From positions 1 through 40,847 of the forward strand of contig CANGZM010000002.1 in NCBI GenBank assembly GCA_947458155.1: DNA of 40,847 nucleotides, written 5' to 3'. Within the stretch, counting starts at the first letter, position 1, and every line of letters starts with the position of its first letter. Shown piece after piece: positions 25,921 through 34,646 of this stretch. A model generated the notes under the pieces. That model saw only the letters and a program-made list of their open reading frames with translations, did not search any database and was not told the DNA's origin. The translations under genes and the position numbers were made by a program. This stretch comes from Synechococcaceae cyanobacterium. Its GTDB lineage: Bacteria > Cyanobacteriota > Cyanobacteriia > PCC-6307 > Cyanobiaceae.

Positions 25921-26526
25921 TCAGCGGGTGGTGGCGGCTGCGCCGCTTACGGCAGAAGGCCAAGCGGCGCTGAAAAGATAAACGTGGCCGAGGTTGCGGC
26001 CCTTGAACTGCCGGCGCATCAGCCGCCAACCCGGCTCCAGCTCAAACTTCAGGAAACCGCCGGCGCTGCCGAAGGTGCGGGCCACCATCATCTCGGGCCC
26101 CGCTCCCGCCCGAGTCGGCATGGCCATTAAATAGGTGTCACTGGGACTGCGCACCACCGTGAGGCGATAGCTAGAGGAAAGGTCGCGATCGGCAACCCGC
26201 AGCGAGTAGCCATTGGCGTCGATGTAGCGGGCGCAGACACCGGTGAAATCAAAACTGGCCAGCAGGGGATTCACCGCCGCCGGTCGCCCCTCCGCGACGG
26301 CGAAGCAGGGACGGCCGCCCCGTACCTGCTCGTAGATGTTGAGCTGATAACGGCTACCGCTACCAATCGGCGCCGCCACCACCAGGAAGCGGCCCTGGTC
26401 CAGCTCCCCTGCCCCAAACAGGGACTGGCTGCGCGACGGCAGGCCACCGACAAGGGACGCGAGCGGGAGCAGGGTCGCCAGACCCAGGGCAGGGAATCGG
26501 GCTGGGCGAAGGGCCGAGGGGAACAT
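25921..26526 (-). CDS. DUF3747 domain secreted protein
   Basis: 201 residues from the ATG at 26526 (MFPSALRPARFPALGLATLL); the TTG nine codons upstream is less likely. Residues 1-35 form a signal peptide. The mature part matches the cyanobacterial DUF3747 pattern: FGAGELDQGRFLVVAAPIG, YQLNIYEQVRGGRPCFAV, VNPLLASFDFTGVCARYIDA, NGYSLRVADRDLSSSYRLTV. Function unknown; the signal peptide points to the periplasm or outside. It lies just upstream of rpsU on the same strand. Confidence 0.85.
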   Translation of the reverse strand: MFPSALRPARFPALGLATLLPLASLVGGLPSRSQSLFGAGELDQGRFLVVAAPIGSGSRYQLNIYEQVRGGRPCFAVAEGRPAAVNPLLASFDFTGVCARYIDANGYSLRVADRDLSSSYRLTVVRSPSDTYLMAMPTRAGAGPEMMVARTFGSAGGFLKFELEPGWRLMRRQFKGRNLGHVYLFSAAWPSAVSGAAATTR

Positions 26527-26620
26527 GGAGGCAATCGCGGCAGGACAGATCAAAGTGGCCGTCTTTCAGATAGATCGGGCTGGCAGGGCCAGGGCTGGCA
26601 AGACCAGTAAAATCCGGTGC

Positions 26621-26818
26621 TCAGGTCTGCTGATTGCTGCGGATAGCGAACAACAAAGCCAGGAGGCAACCGGGAATACTGGCCGCCAAAATCAGGCGTG
26701 TAGTCACCACTCCAAGATCGGGTTGGCCGTAGGCCAGCTCAAACACCGACCCTGTGGCGGCAATGCCGAGCACACAGGCCAGGGCGAGCAAAACGCCGGC
26801 CAAGGGTTTCATCGGCAT
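26621..26818 (-). CDS. small two-helix membrane protein next to def
   Basis: 65 residues (start could also be the ATG two codons in, at 26812). Two hydrophobic segments, LAGVLLALACVLGIAATGSV (about 6-25) and LILAASIPGCLLALLFAI (about 42-59), are linked by a short polar loop. It starts 9 bases after the def stop on the same strand, so it is probably co-expressed with def. Not recognised. The clean two-helix pattern and spacing support a real gene. Confidence 0.65.
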   Translation of the reverse strand: MPMKPLAGVLLALACVLGIAATGSVFELAYGQPDLGVVTTRLILAASIPGCLLALLFAIRSNQQT

Positions 26819-26827
26819 GGGGAAGGC

Positions 26828-27433
26828 TCAGGGCAGCGACTGGACGTGGTCGAGTTCGAAACCATGCTGCCGCAATTCGGTGCTGAGGCTGGCGGTGTCT
26901 GTGACCCGATCCACGAACAACACACCCTTGAGATGGTCCATCTCGTGCTGAATGCAACGAGCCAATAGTCCATCGGCCTTCAGGCGCCGGGCGCGGCCCA
27001 TCTCATCACGGAAGCTGACCTCAACCACGGACGGCCGCACCACTTGCAGATAGACCCCAGGGATGCTGAGACAACCCTCCTCATAGGTATTGCAGGAGGC
27101 CCCGGCGGCGGTGATTTCCGGGTTGATCAAAACCAGTGGGGGGGTAGCCGCCTCTTCTAGATCGAGATCGATAACCAACAGCTGCTGATGCACCCCAACC
27201 TGGGGAGCCGCAAGGCCGATGCCGCGGGCGGTGTACATGCTGCGCAGCATCTCCCGAGCCAGCTCGCGCACTGCCTCATCCACCTTGCCGATACGGCGGG
27301 CCGTCTGGCGAAGCTCCTGCTCCCCGAGAGTGTGGATGCGCCGCGATGGGTCTTCGGAGGGCTCCTTGGGCACAAGCATGGTCTTGTTGCCCTGCTCGGC
27401 ATTGCGGGCCATCTGGGCGAAGCTGCGCGCCAA
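26828..27433 (-). CDS. def: peptide deformylase
   Basis: 201 residues from a TTG at 27433. I keep this start because its first residues (ARSFAQMAR) align with the N-terminus I know from picocyanobacterial Def proteins of the same length; an ATG at 27412 is the alternative. The three PDF motifs are present: GIGLAAPQVG, EEGCLSIPG (metal Cys) and QHEMDHLKG (HExxH). It removes the formyl group from nascent protein N-termini. It is divergent from the S9 peptidase gene with 54 bases between starts. Confidence 0.96.
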   Translation of the reverse strand: MARSFAQMARNAEQGNKTMLVPKEPSEDPSRRIHTLGEQELRQTARRIGKVDEAVRELAREMLRSMYTARGIGLAAPQVGVHQQLLVIDLDLEEAATPPLVLINPEITAAGASCNTYEEGCLSIPGVYLQVVRPSVVEVSFRDEMGRARRLKADGLLARCIQHEMDHLKGVLFVDRVTDTASLSTELRQHGFELDHVQSLP

Positions 27434-27487
27434 AGAGACACCTAAAACAATGGGATTAATTCTAGGGTCCTGAAGTCGGAGGCACCG

Positions 27488-29443
27488 GTGACAGCAAGGG
27501 GTAAGGGGGCACCGCTCTCAGCGTCTATAGCCCTGGGATCAATAGCGGTTCCGAAGGAGCCGCTATTGGCCCAAGGACGCCTTTTTTGGCTGGAACAACG
27601 TCCCCAGGAGAATGGTCGCACCACCTTGATGGGCTGCGGGATGCGGGGTCAGCCCCCCCGGGACCTCACGCCCGGCCCGTGGAACCTGCGTAGCCGCATC
27701 CATGGATACGGCGGCGGCGCCTACACGGTGGACGGCACGATCGCGGTGTTCGTCCATGACGGTGATCGTTGTCTTTGGCGACTGGATCTGTCGGCGGGGT
27801 TGGAACCAGGGCCGGAGGTGGTGGCGGTCGGTCCGCCACGCCAGCTGACAGCGCCTTGGGAGCAGGGGGCAAGGGCCTTCAGCGACGGACTGATCGATCG
27901 GACCCGGGATCGCTGGATCGGCGTGATGGAGCTGGGGGGAGAAGACTTTTGGGTCGCGGTCCCCCTGGAAGGCGGCAAACCCCAAACCCTGCATCGCCCA
28001 ACTGACTTCTGTGGCTACCCGGTGCTAAGTCCCTCGGGAACCCATCTGGCCTGGGTCGAATGGCAACAACCCCACATGAGCTGGGAGCGAAGCAGCCTCT
28101 GGCTGGGGCGATTTGATACCGATGGCTCCCTGGTCGACGTCCGCCCGATCGCCGGTTCCGTTGGGGCCGCGCCGGTGGCCATTTCAGTGTTTCAGCCCCT
28201 GTGGGCTGGGGATGATCTGGTGGTGGCCAACGACCGCAGCGGTTGGTGGAACCTGGAGGTTCTGCGGGACGCCGAGCATCTGGCCAATGGTGCCGAACCC
28301 CACTGGCAACCCCTGCTGACCCTGGAGGCCGAATTCGGTGCTCCCCAGTGGATCCATGGGCTGCGCACCAGTGCCTGGGACGGCCAACAACTGATTGCCG
28401 CAGCCTGCCGCCAGGGCCAGTGGGAGTTGGGCAAGGTACCCGTGGAGCCGGAGCCGTTCCCAGGTGAGGGCCACGGGCCCACAGTACCTGCGGCCTGGCA
28501 CCCCCTGGCCCTCCCCTTCGATGACCTGGCGGGCCTATGCGCCGAGAACGGCACCTTGGTGGCGATCGCCAGCGGACCCACCGCGACGGCAGGCCGACTT
28601 GAGCTGAACCTGCATGACCTGAGCTGGAGCCATACCCCGGCGGCGTCCGCCGTCGGTCCCCGCAGGGACCAGCAATTGCCACAAGCCCTCTGGTTTAAGG
28701 GAGCCTCGGGCAGGCCCACCCACGCCTGGTTTCATCCACCAGAGGGGGGCCGGCACCAGGGAGCACCCCTACTGGTGAAGGGCCACAGCGGCCCCACCGG
28801 CATGGCCCGCACCGGGCTGAGTGCGGCAATTCAGTTCTGGACCAGTCGGGGCTGGGGGGTGCTGGATGTCAATTACGGCGGCTCGACCGGCTTCGGCCGT
28901 GCCTATCGCCAGCGACTCGATGGGCAGTGGGGCGTGGTGGATGTGGCAGACCTGGTCGCCGCGGCCCAGGCCGTGCTGGCCCAGGGCTGGGCGGATCCTC
29001 AGCGGGTTGCAACCGAAGGGGCCAGCGCAGCGGGGTTCACCGTGCTCTCTGCCCTGGGCCAAACAGCCATCTTCAAGGCTGGGGCTTGTCGCTACCCGGT
29101 CACCGATCTGGCGGACCTAGTGAAGGTGGGCCACCGCTTTGAGGCCCACTATCTCGATGGGCTGGTGGGCCCCTGGCCCGAGGCGCGTGATCTTTACGGA
29201 GCCCGATCGCCCCTGAACCAGGTAGAGCGGCTACGCACGCCCCTGATTCTTTTCCACGGTCTTCAAGATGAGGTGGTGCCCGCCTCCCAGACTGAACGGC
29301 TGGCCTTGGAACTGTCGAGAAGGGGGGTGCCCGTGGAACTGCATCTCTTCGCCGAGGAGGGCCATGGGTTTCGCGCCAGCGCCGTGCAGATCCAGGTGCT
29401 GGAGGCGACGGAGGCCTTCTTCCGCCGCCACCTGAAACTTTGA
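27488..29443 (+). CDS. S9 family prolyl-oligopeptidase-type peptidase
   Basis: 651 residues from a GTG. The N-terminal 400 residues are a beta-propeller (repeated blades such as LSPSGTHLAWVEWQQPHMSW). The C-terminal alpha/beta hydrolase begins near GAPLLVKGHSGPTGM. The nucleophile elbow is TEGASAAGFTVL (Ser near 512), with Asp in FHGLQDEVVP near 593 and His in AEEGHGFR near 624. It is a cytoplasmic acyl-peptide or oligopeptide hydrolase. The nucleophile elbow is GASAAG rather than GxSYGG. The stop overlaps gltS (TGATG). Confidence 0.93.
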   Translation: MTARGKGAPLSASIALGSIAVPKEPLLAQGRLFWLEQRPQENGRTTLMGCGMRGQPPRDLTPGPWNLRSRIHGYGGGAYTVDGTIAVFVHDGDRCLWRLDLSAGLEPGPEVVAVGPPRQLTAPWEQGARAFSDGLIDRTRDRWIGVMELGGEDFWVAVPLEGGKPQTLHRPTDFCGYPVLSPSGTHLAWVEWQQPHMSWERSSLWLGRFDTDGSLVDVRPIAGSVGAAPVAISVFQPLWAGDDLVVANDRSGWWNLEVLRDAEHLANGAEPHWQPLLTLEAEFGAPQWIHGLRTSAWDGQQLIAAACRQGQWELGKVPVEPEPFPGEGHGPTVPAAWHPLALPFDDLAGLCAENGTLVAIASGPTATAGRLELNLHDLSWSHTPAASAVGPRRDQQLPQALWFKGASGRPTHAWFHPPEGGRHQGAPLLVKGHSGPTGMARTGLSAAIQFWTSRGWGVLDVNYGGSTGFGRAYRQRLDGQWGVVDVADLVAAAQAVLAQGWADPQRVATEGASAAGFTVLSALGQTAIFKAGACRYPVTDLADLVKVGHRFEAHYLDGLVGPWPEARDLYGARSPLNQVERLRTPLILFHGLQDEVVPASQTERLALELSRRGVPVELHLFAEEGHGFRASAVQIQVLEATEAFFRRHLKL

Positions 29444-30900
29444 TGCCCTTCCTGGAACGGACTGAAACCGGTCCCCTCCTCGCGGCCCTGGCCAAGCCGC
29501 TGCTGCCCCTGGCCCTTTTGGCAGCGCTGCTGGTGGTGGGCCGCTGGATCGGCCAGGGCATCCAGATGAAGCGCCTGGGCCTGCCCGAATCCCTGCTGGC
29601 CGGGGGCCTCGGGCTGCTCCTGGCCCCCGGTGGCCCCTTGCCGGTGCTGCCGCCAACGGTGGTCTCCTTCTGGGCCGAGCTGCCCCTGGCACTGTTAACC
29701 CTGGTTTTCGGCTCCTTGCTGGTGGCCAAACCCCTGCCCAAGCCAGGTCCCCTCTGGCGGCCTCTGCGGGCCCAGATCCTGCTGGCACTGGTACTGGCCT
29801 TCGGTCAGTTCCTGGTGGGGGCCCTGGTGGTGGGGTTGGTGCTGCAACCGTGGCTGGGGGTGAGTCCGGTGATGGCCTGCCTGATCGAGGTGGCCTTTGA
29901 GGGGGGCCATGGATCGGCGGCGGCCATGGGTCCCACCTATGAGCGACTCGGGCTGGTGGGGGGTCAGGACCTGGGCCTGGCCATGGCGACAGTAGGTCTA
30001 TTGACGGCCAGCCTGATGGGCGGGCTCCTGGTGGTGTGGGGTCGCTGGCGCGGCTGGCTGGCGACCCCACCATCCCAAGGTGAAGCCCAGTTGGCGGAAA
30101 CGAAGCCGGTGTTGGCTGCCCAGGAGAAACCGGACGAAAGTCCTGGAAAAAGCCCGCCGACTCCTGACGCCGCACCCTCCTCCACCGCACCAGCCCTGGC
30201 CGCCCAACCTGGGCCCTGGGCGGCCGTAGCCCGCTGGCTAGGGAATCTGGGCCTGGCGGGGGTGGCCGTGGCCCTGGGCTGGGGGGCCCAGCTGCTGCTG
30301 GGACTGGCGGCAAATCGCTTGGGGGGAGGCGTGGCCGTTTTGGTGAGCGTCCTGCCGGTGTTTCCCCTGGCCCTGCTCGCTTCCTTGCTGGTGCGCTGGG
30401 TGCTCGAACGCTGGAACCTGACGGACTGGGCTTCGGCACCAGTGCAACAACGCATCGGCACCTTGGCGGCCGATCTGCTGATTGTGGCCGCAACCGCCTC
30501 CCTGAACATGGGACTCCTGACCCGAAGCTGGCAGCCGCTGCTGGCCCTTTCTCTGGCGGGGCTTACTTGGAATCTGGGGGTGGTGGTCCTGCTAGGGAAA
30601 CGCCTGATGCCGGCGCCCTGGTTTGAACGCAGCCTGGTGGAATTTGGCCAGGCAACCGGGGTTATGGCCAGTGGCCTGCTGCTGTTGCAGATGGCCGAAG
30701 CGGAGGGCCGAACAGAGGTGCTGACTGCGTTTTCGATCAAACAACTGCTGCTGCAACCCCTGCTGGCGGGAGGCCTGATCACAGTGGCGGCGCCCCTGGC
30801 GGTGGCTAGGTGGGGCCTGCCGGCCTGGGGGGGCCTGTGCCTGGCGGTGGTGCTTGGGGCCGGGGGCCTGGGGCTATGGCTGGCCAGGGTGGAGGTCTGA
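29443..30900 (+). CDS. gltS: sodium/glutamate symporter, GltS family
   Basis: 485 residues from the ATG at 29443, which overlaps the peptidase stop by one base. About ten hydrophobic segments form two inverted halves. The diagnostic VAFEGGHGSAAAMGPTYERLG lies near residues 148-168 and the second half has related glycine motifs. E. coli GltS is about 400 residues. The extra length is mainly a Pro/Ala/Glu-rich linker at about 206-259 between the halves, predicted cytoplasmic. It should take up glutamate with Na+; other substrates are possible. Coupling with a peptidase hints at peptide-derived amino-acid use. Confidence 0.88.
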   Translation: MPFLERTETGPLLAALAKPLLPLALLAALLVVGRWIGQGIQMKRLGLPESLLAGGLGLLLAPGGPLPVLPPTVVSFWAELPLALLTLVFGSLLVAKPLPKPGPLWRPLRAQILLALVLAFGQFLVGALVVGLVLQPWLGVSPVMACLIEVAFEGGHGSAAAMGPTYERLGLVGGQDLGLAMATVGLLTASLMGGLLVVWGRWRGWLATPPSQGEAQLAETKPVLAAQEKPDESPGKSPPTPDAAPSSTAPALAAQPGPWAAVARWLGNLGLAGVAVALGWGAQLLLGLAANRLGGGVAVLVSVLPVFPLALLASLLVRWVLERWNLTDWASAPVQQRIGTLAADLLIVAATASLNMGLLTRSWQPLLALSLAGLTWNLGVVVLLGKRLMPAPWFERSLVEFGQATGVMASGLLLLQMAEAEGRTEVLTAFSIKQLLLQPLLAGGLITVAAPLAVARWGLPAWGGLCLAVVLGAGGLGLWLARVEV

Positions 30901-30912
30901 AACCACAGGCCT

Positions 30913-33072
30913 TTAGCGCACCATGGCGGGCACGTTGCCCCCATCGACCGTGAGCACGGCGCCGGTGGTGCGTTCCATGCCGGCCAGGGCCACAAAAGCG
31001 GCGGCCACATCAACGGCTCGCACCTCAGCGCCGAGCAAATTGCCGCCCATGTAGGAGGCCTCGCTAATGCCCCGGGCGGCGGCCCGATCCCTAATCATGG
31101 CGTCATCCAAGAGACCGGAGCGGATACGATCTGCATTAATGGCGTTGACTCTCACGCTGGCATCGCCGCCCTCAAGGGCGTATTGGCGCATGAGGGCGAG
31201 CAGGGCAGCCTTACTAGTGCCATAGGCACCGAAGTTGGCCCCGGGGTTGAGGGCTTGCTTGCTGACGTTGAAGAGCAACTGGCCGCCTAGCCGGCCGTTG
31301 GGCGCGGCTTGGCCGTTGCTGGCAATGGAAGACCGGTCCTGGGCGCGGAACACGGCCATTGCCGCCTGGGCGACGGACTGGTGGGAGAAGAAATTGAGCT
31401 CGAAACTGCTACGCAGCTCCGCGTCGGGCAGATCGGCCATGGCGCCGGTCCAAGCGGCTCCAGCATTGCTAACGACGATATCGACCCCGCCGAAGTGGGC
31501 GCAGCAGTGATCAAAGGCGGCACGCACCGCTGCAGAGTCGGTGACATCGCAGCGCAAGCCCAGGGCGCGGGGGCCGCAGGCGGCGGCCACGGCGGCGGCG
31601 CGCTCGCCATCGAGGTCGATCACGGCCAGGTCGGCGCCGGCGGCCGCAAAGGCCCGAGCCGTCGCTTCGCCGATCGCCCCGCCGCCGCCAGTGACCAGTA
31701 CTACCTGACGGGCCAGGGGCTTCTCGGCAGCCTTGCCGAGTTTGGCCTGCTCCAAGCTCCAGTACTCCATATCAAAGGTGTCGTCCTCATTGACGGGCCG
31801 AAAGCTGCCGATGCTCTCGGCCGCCACCAAAGTGGTGGCCCAAGCTTCAGCGATGTCGGCGGTGACCGCGGCATCGGCGGCGGAGCGGCCCACACCGATC
31901 AGGCCATGGCCAGGCAGGGCCAACAGGCGCGGCAGGGGATCAAGGGGGGTTTTACCGCCGCCGACGCGCTGGTTCTGGCGGTTGAAATAGGCCCTGTAGT
32001 TGGCCAGATAAGTTGCCAGGGCAGCCTCCACCTGGGTTCCCCAGGCGACCACGGCCCCGGGATCAACGGCGGCCCGGTCGGCAGCGGCGGGGGGAGGGGG
32101 CAGCACCAGGGGCCAGGCCTTGGTGCGAATCACATGGTCCGGGGTGGCCACGCCCCGACTGGCCCAGTCCGGCAAACGGGCGTCATCCACGACGGAGCGG
32201 GTTAGGGGGGTGTCGCGCAGCGCCAAAATCCAATGGGCGGGACAGCCAGCGGTGACGGCGGCCCGGCCCAGGGCCCCCCGCAGAATTGGCAACAACGCCG
32301 CCGCAGGCGCCGGGGGCTCCGGCAAGGCCACCGCCTGGAGCGTGCACCGACCCTGGCCCAGGCATTCTTCGGCCTGCCGCACCAGCTCGATCATGCGGCT
32401 ATAGCTCTGCTCGGCCGTGGCGCCAAAGGAAAAAAGACCATGCTGCAGCAGCACCATGCCCTCCAGCTCAGGCCCCCCCTTGGCGAGACGCCGGGCCTCG
32501 GCGGCTTCCCAAGCAGCGGCGCAGGCCTTTGCCAACGCAAAACCGGGCATCACATAGGGCACCAGGGCGACCCGCTCCCCAAACACCTCTCGGCACACCT
32601 GGGCAGCATCGCTCTGGTCGGCGAGGGCCAGCAGGGCGGTGGAGTGGGTGTGATCGACAAAGGTGTGGGGCAGAAAGGCATGCAGCAGGGCCTCCACCGA
32701 GGGGTTAGGGGCCGCGGGATCGATCAGGTTCTGGCGTTGGGCGGCCACCATCGCCTCATCACTGAGAGCATCAAGTACCCGCAGGGCGCGCAGGGGTTCA
32801 AGGCGCACCGCTGGATGGCCGGGGGGCTCAATGGTGCCCAGATCCCAGCCACTGCCCTTGACGCATAGGACGGAGATCGGTTCACCGAGCAGGCCCACCA
32901 CGGTGGTTTTAACGGAAGTATTGCCACCGCCATGGAGCACCAACTGGGGATCCGCCCCCAGCAAGCGGGCGCTGTAGGTGCGCAGGGCCAGATCGGGGCC
33001 CACTCCCTGGGACCCGTAACGGGCGATCGCCTCATGGGCGTCGCTATCCGACCAGCGGTTTTGGACGGGCAT
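30913..33072 (-). CDS. bifunctional class II aldolase / short-chain dehydrogenase (RhaD-like fusion)
   Basis: 719 residues. The N-terminal half is a class II aldolase/adducin domain: VLHGGGNTSVK, the FVDHTHSTALLAL zinc histidines and MVLLQHGLFSFG. The C-terminal half is an SDR: VTGGGGAIGEATARAFAAAG near 458-477, NAGAAWTG, and catalytic Tyr/Lys in GAYGTSKAALLALM near 612-625. This architecture is the TIGR02632 'rhamnulose-1-phosphate aldolase/alcohol dehydrogenase' family, which cleaves deoxyhexulose-1-phosphate and oxidises lactaldehyde. The real substrate in cyanobacteria is uncertain. It is convergent with gltS (12-base gap), and a sampled line (31561-31620) is 83% GC. Confidence 0.9.
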   Translation of the reverse strand: MPVQNRWSDSDAHEAIARYGSQGVGPDLALRTYSARLLGADPQLVLHGGGNTSVKTTVVGLLGEPISVLCVKGSGWDLGTIEPPGHPAVRLEPLRALRVLDALSDEAMVAAQRQNLIDPAAPNPSVEALLHAFLPHTFVDHTHSTALLALADQSDAAQVCREVFGERVALVPYVMPGFALAKACAAAWEAAEARRLAKGGPELEGMVLLQHGLFSFGATAEQSYSRMIELVRQAEECLGQGRCTLQAVALPEPPAPAAALLPILRGALGRAAVTAGCPAHWILALRDTPLTRSVVDDARLPDWASRGVATPDHVIRTKAWPLVLPPPPAAADRAAVDPGAVVAWGTQVEAALATYLANYRAYFNRQNQRVGGGKTPLDPLPRLLALPGHGLIGVGRSAADAAVTADIAEAWATTLVAAESIGSFRPVNEDDTFDMEYWSLEQAKLGKAAEKPLARQVVLVTGGGGAIGEATARAFAAAGADLAVIDLDGERAAAVAAACGPRALGLRCDVTDSAAVRAAFDHCCAHFGGVDIVVSNAGAAWTGAMADLPDAELRSSFELNFFSHQSVAQAAMAVFRAQDRSSIASNGQAAPNGRLGGQLLFNVSKQALNPGANFGAYGTSKAALLALMRQYALEGGDASVRVNAINADRIRSGLLDDAMIRDRAAARGISEASYMGGNLLGAEVRAVDVAAAFVALAGMERTTGAVLTVDGGNVPAMVR

Positions 33073-33366
33073 GGCAGGAAAGCTGCAGGGCCAAGAGGCT
33101 AGGGGGCAGGCGGGCTGGCATCTCCCCGGGGCACCACCGCAAGGGCGGTGTTGGCATTGATCCTGGCCATGAAAATTAGCTGGGCAGGCACGGACCCGTT
33201 GTCCTGGGCTCTATCAAGGGACGCATGGGCTAATCGAGCGGCCGGAGGCGGGGTCGGCAACCCCCAGGCAAAAACAGTGTTTAAAAAAGCAAGAAGTCTG
33301 TCTAATCTGAGCGGGGAGTCCCTAGCTCCCACCGACCAAACGTCCCCAGATTCTTCACACCGCTCC
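33073..33366. promoter_or_regulatory. divergent promoter region, aldolase/dehydrogenase and htpX
   Basis: 294 bases between divergent genes. A small hairpin caccgc-aagg-gcggtg lies at 33135-33150. An AT-rich stretch at 33282-33302 (aaaaacagtgtttaaaaaag) could belong to the htpX promoter. No sigma-32-like element was convincing. Confidence 0.4.
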
Positions 33367-34266
33367 ATGGCGCTTCGCACGCTGCTGTTCTTGCTCACCA
33401 ACCTGGCGGTGATGCTCACGATCTCGTTGATCTTGAATGTGCTAACGGCCATTGGCTTGCTCCCCCCGGATCTGCCCCTGTTGCCGCTGCTGATCGGTTC
33501 GTTTTTCTGGGGCGTGGTGGGAGCCTGGATCTCCCTGCAGTTTTCCGCCGAATCGGCCAAGCGGATGATGGGCATCCAGCTGGTGGGACAGGGGGGCGGC
33601 GGCGCCGAGCGCTGGCTCAATGACACCGTGGCCGGGCTAGCCCAACGGGCTGGCGTGCCAATGCCCGAAGTGGGAATCTATGAATCTCCCGAATGGAACG
33701 CCTTCGCCACCGGCCCCTCCCCCAGTCGGGCGTTGGTTGCGGTGTCCACCGGCATCCTGCAGGGCATGCCCGAACCAGAACTGGAAGCAGTGCTTGCCCA
33801 TGAGATGAGCCATGTCAGCAATGGCGACATGGTGACGATGACCCTGCTACAAGGGGTGATCAACGCCTTCGTGATGTTCCTGTCGCGGGCTGTGGTTTTT
33901 CTGCTGCCCAATCGCTCCAACGAGGAAGGGAGGCAATACGGACCACCCCCGACGATGCTGCTCGTGTGGCCCCTGGAGATTCTGTTGGGTGTGTTGGGTT
34001 CGCTGGTAACGGCTTGGTTCTCCAGGCACCGGGAATATCGGGCCGATGCCGGGGCCGCCCGCCTCACAAACCCCGAAACCATGGCAAGCGCCCTGTCCCG
34101 GCTCGGAAATATGGAGAATCTTCAAGATCCCCGTGACGAACCTACCCTGGCGACCCTGAAAATCAACGAACCCCCAGGGTTTCTACGGCTGTTCGCCAGC
34201 CACCCGCCGATCGAAAAACGCATCCGGGCCCTGCGCCAGATCAGCCCCAAATCCACTCTTTTCTGA
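33367..34266 (+). CDS. htpX: zinc metalloprotease HtpX
   Basis: 299 residues from the ATG at 33367 (MALRTLLFLLTNLAVMLTI); the frame is open upstream but the family N-terminus with its first membrane helix starts here. Two N-terminal helices (3-25 and about 34-58), then zinc motif LAHEMSHVSNGD with HEMSH at 145-149, two further helices, and the third zinc ligand Glu in SRHREYRADAGAARL near 223. HtpX cleaves misfolded inner-membrane proteins and works beside FtsH. SHPPIEKRIRAL near the end is conserved. Confidence 0.96.
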   Translation: MALRTLLFLLTNLAVMLTISLILNVLTAIGLLPPDLPLLPLLIGSFFWGVVGAWISLQFSAESAKRMMGIQLVGQGGGGAERWLNDTVAGLAQRAGVPMPEVGIYESPEWNAFATGPSPSRALVAVSTGILQGMPEPELEAVLAHEMSHVSNGDMVTMTLLQGVINAFVMFLSRAVVFLLPNRSNEEGRQYGPPPTMLLVWPLEILLGVLGSLVTAWFSRHREYRADAGAARLTNPETMASALSRLGNMENLQDPRDEPTLATLKINEPPGFLRLFASHPPIEKRIRALRQISPKSTLF

Positions 34267-34413
34267 ATTTGCCCCTGTACTTGCCCCCCTTCTGCAGCCG
34301 CTTGCTTTCGGATCTGGTTTCTGGGGGCCTTTGTGGGGTAAGGACTTCGCTAATCCAGCGAGATGAAGACCCTCACCCAAAATGAAACTGCAAGGATTAA
34401 GGCCGGAGAACCC

Positions 34414-34620
34414 ATGGCCACACGGTCCTCAGGTCGGCTGGATGTCAGAGATCAATATAAATTGATCACATTTAAATGTGGGCCAGCTGCTACAAGCTGC
34501 CGCGACTCCCGAAGAGTTGCGACTTGGCTTGCAAAACCTACTGAGATAAAAAATGTAAAGGTTGAAAAAGTTACTTCATTCCTTCAGACAGCCGCAAGTC
34601 AAATAGCAATGCCAATATAG
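34414..34620 (+). CDS. hypothetical small protein
   Basis: 68 residues from the ATG at 34414, which has a Shine-Dalgarno (GGAGA at 34405-34409). The frame is open for 17 more codons to an ATG at 34363. The protein is basic and polar with two cysteines (KLITFKCGPAATSCRDSRR) and a Lys/Val-rich segment NVKVEKVTSFL. No family recognised. It lies between htpX and the convergent ctaE stop (26-base gap) and is more AT-rich than both, so it may be a genuine accessory gene or a chance frame. Confidence 0.4.
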   Translation: MATRSSGRLDVRDQYKLITFKCGPAATSCRDSRRVATWLAKPTEIKNVKVEKVTSFLQTAASQIAMPI

Positions 34621-34646
34621 AGTCATAAAAACCTGAACCAGCAATC

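Noticed and set aside
29231-30493. Minus-strand frame of 420 codons opposite the peptidase/gltS genes
   Set aside because: It is Pro/Arg/Ser-rich low-complexity shadow of GC-rich coding DNA. The plus-strand frames have clear S9 and GltS motifs.
31309-32205. Plus-strand frame of 298 codons opposite the aldolase/dehydrogenase
   Set aside because: Gly/Ala-rich shadow; the minus strand carries intact aldolase and SDR motifs.
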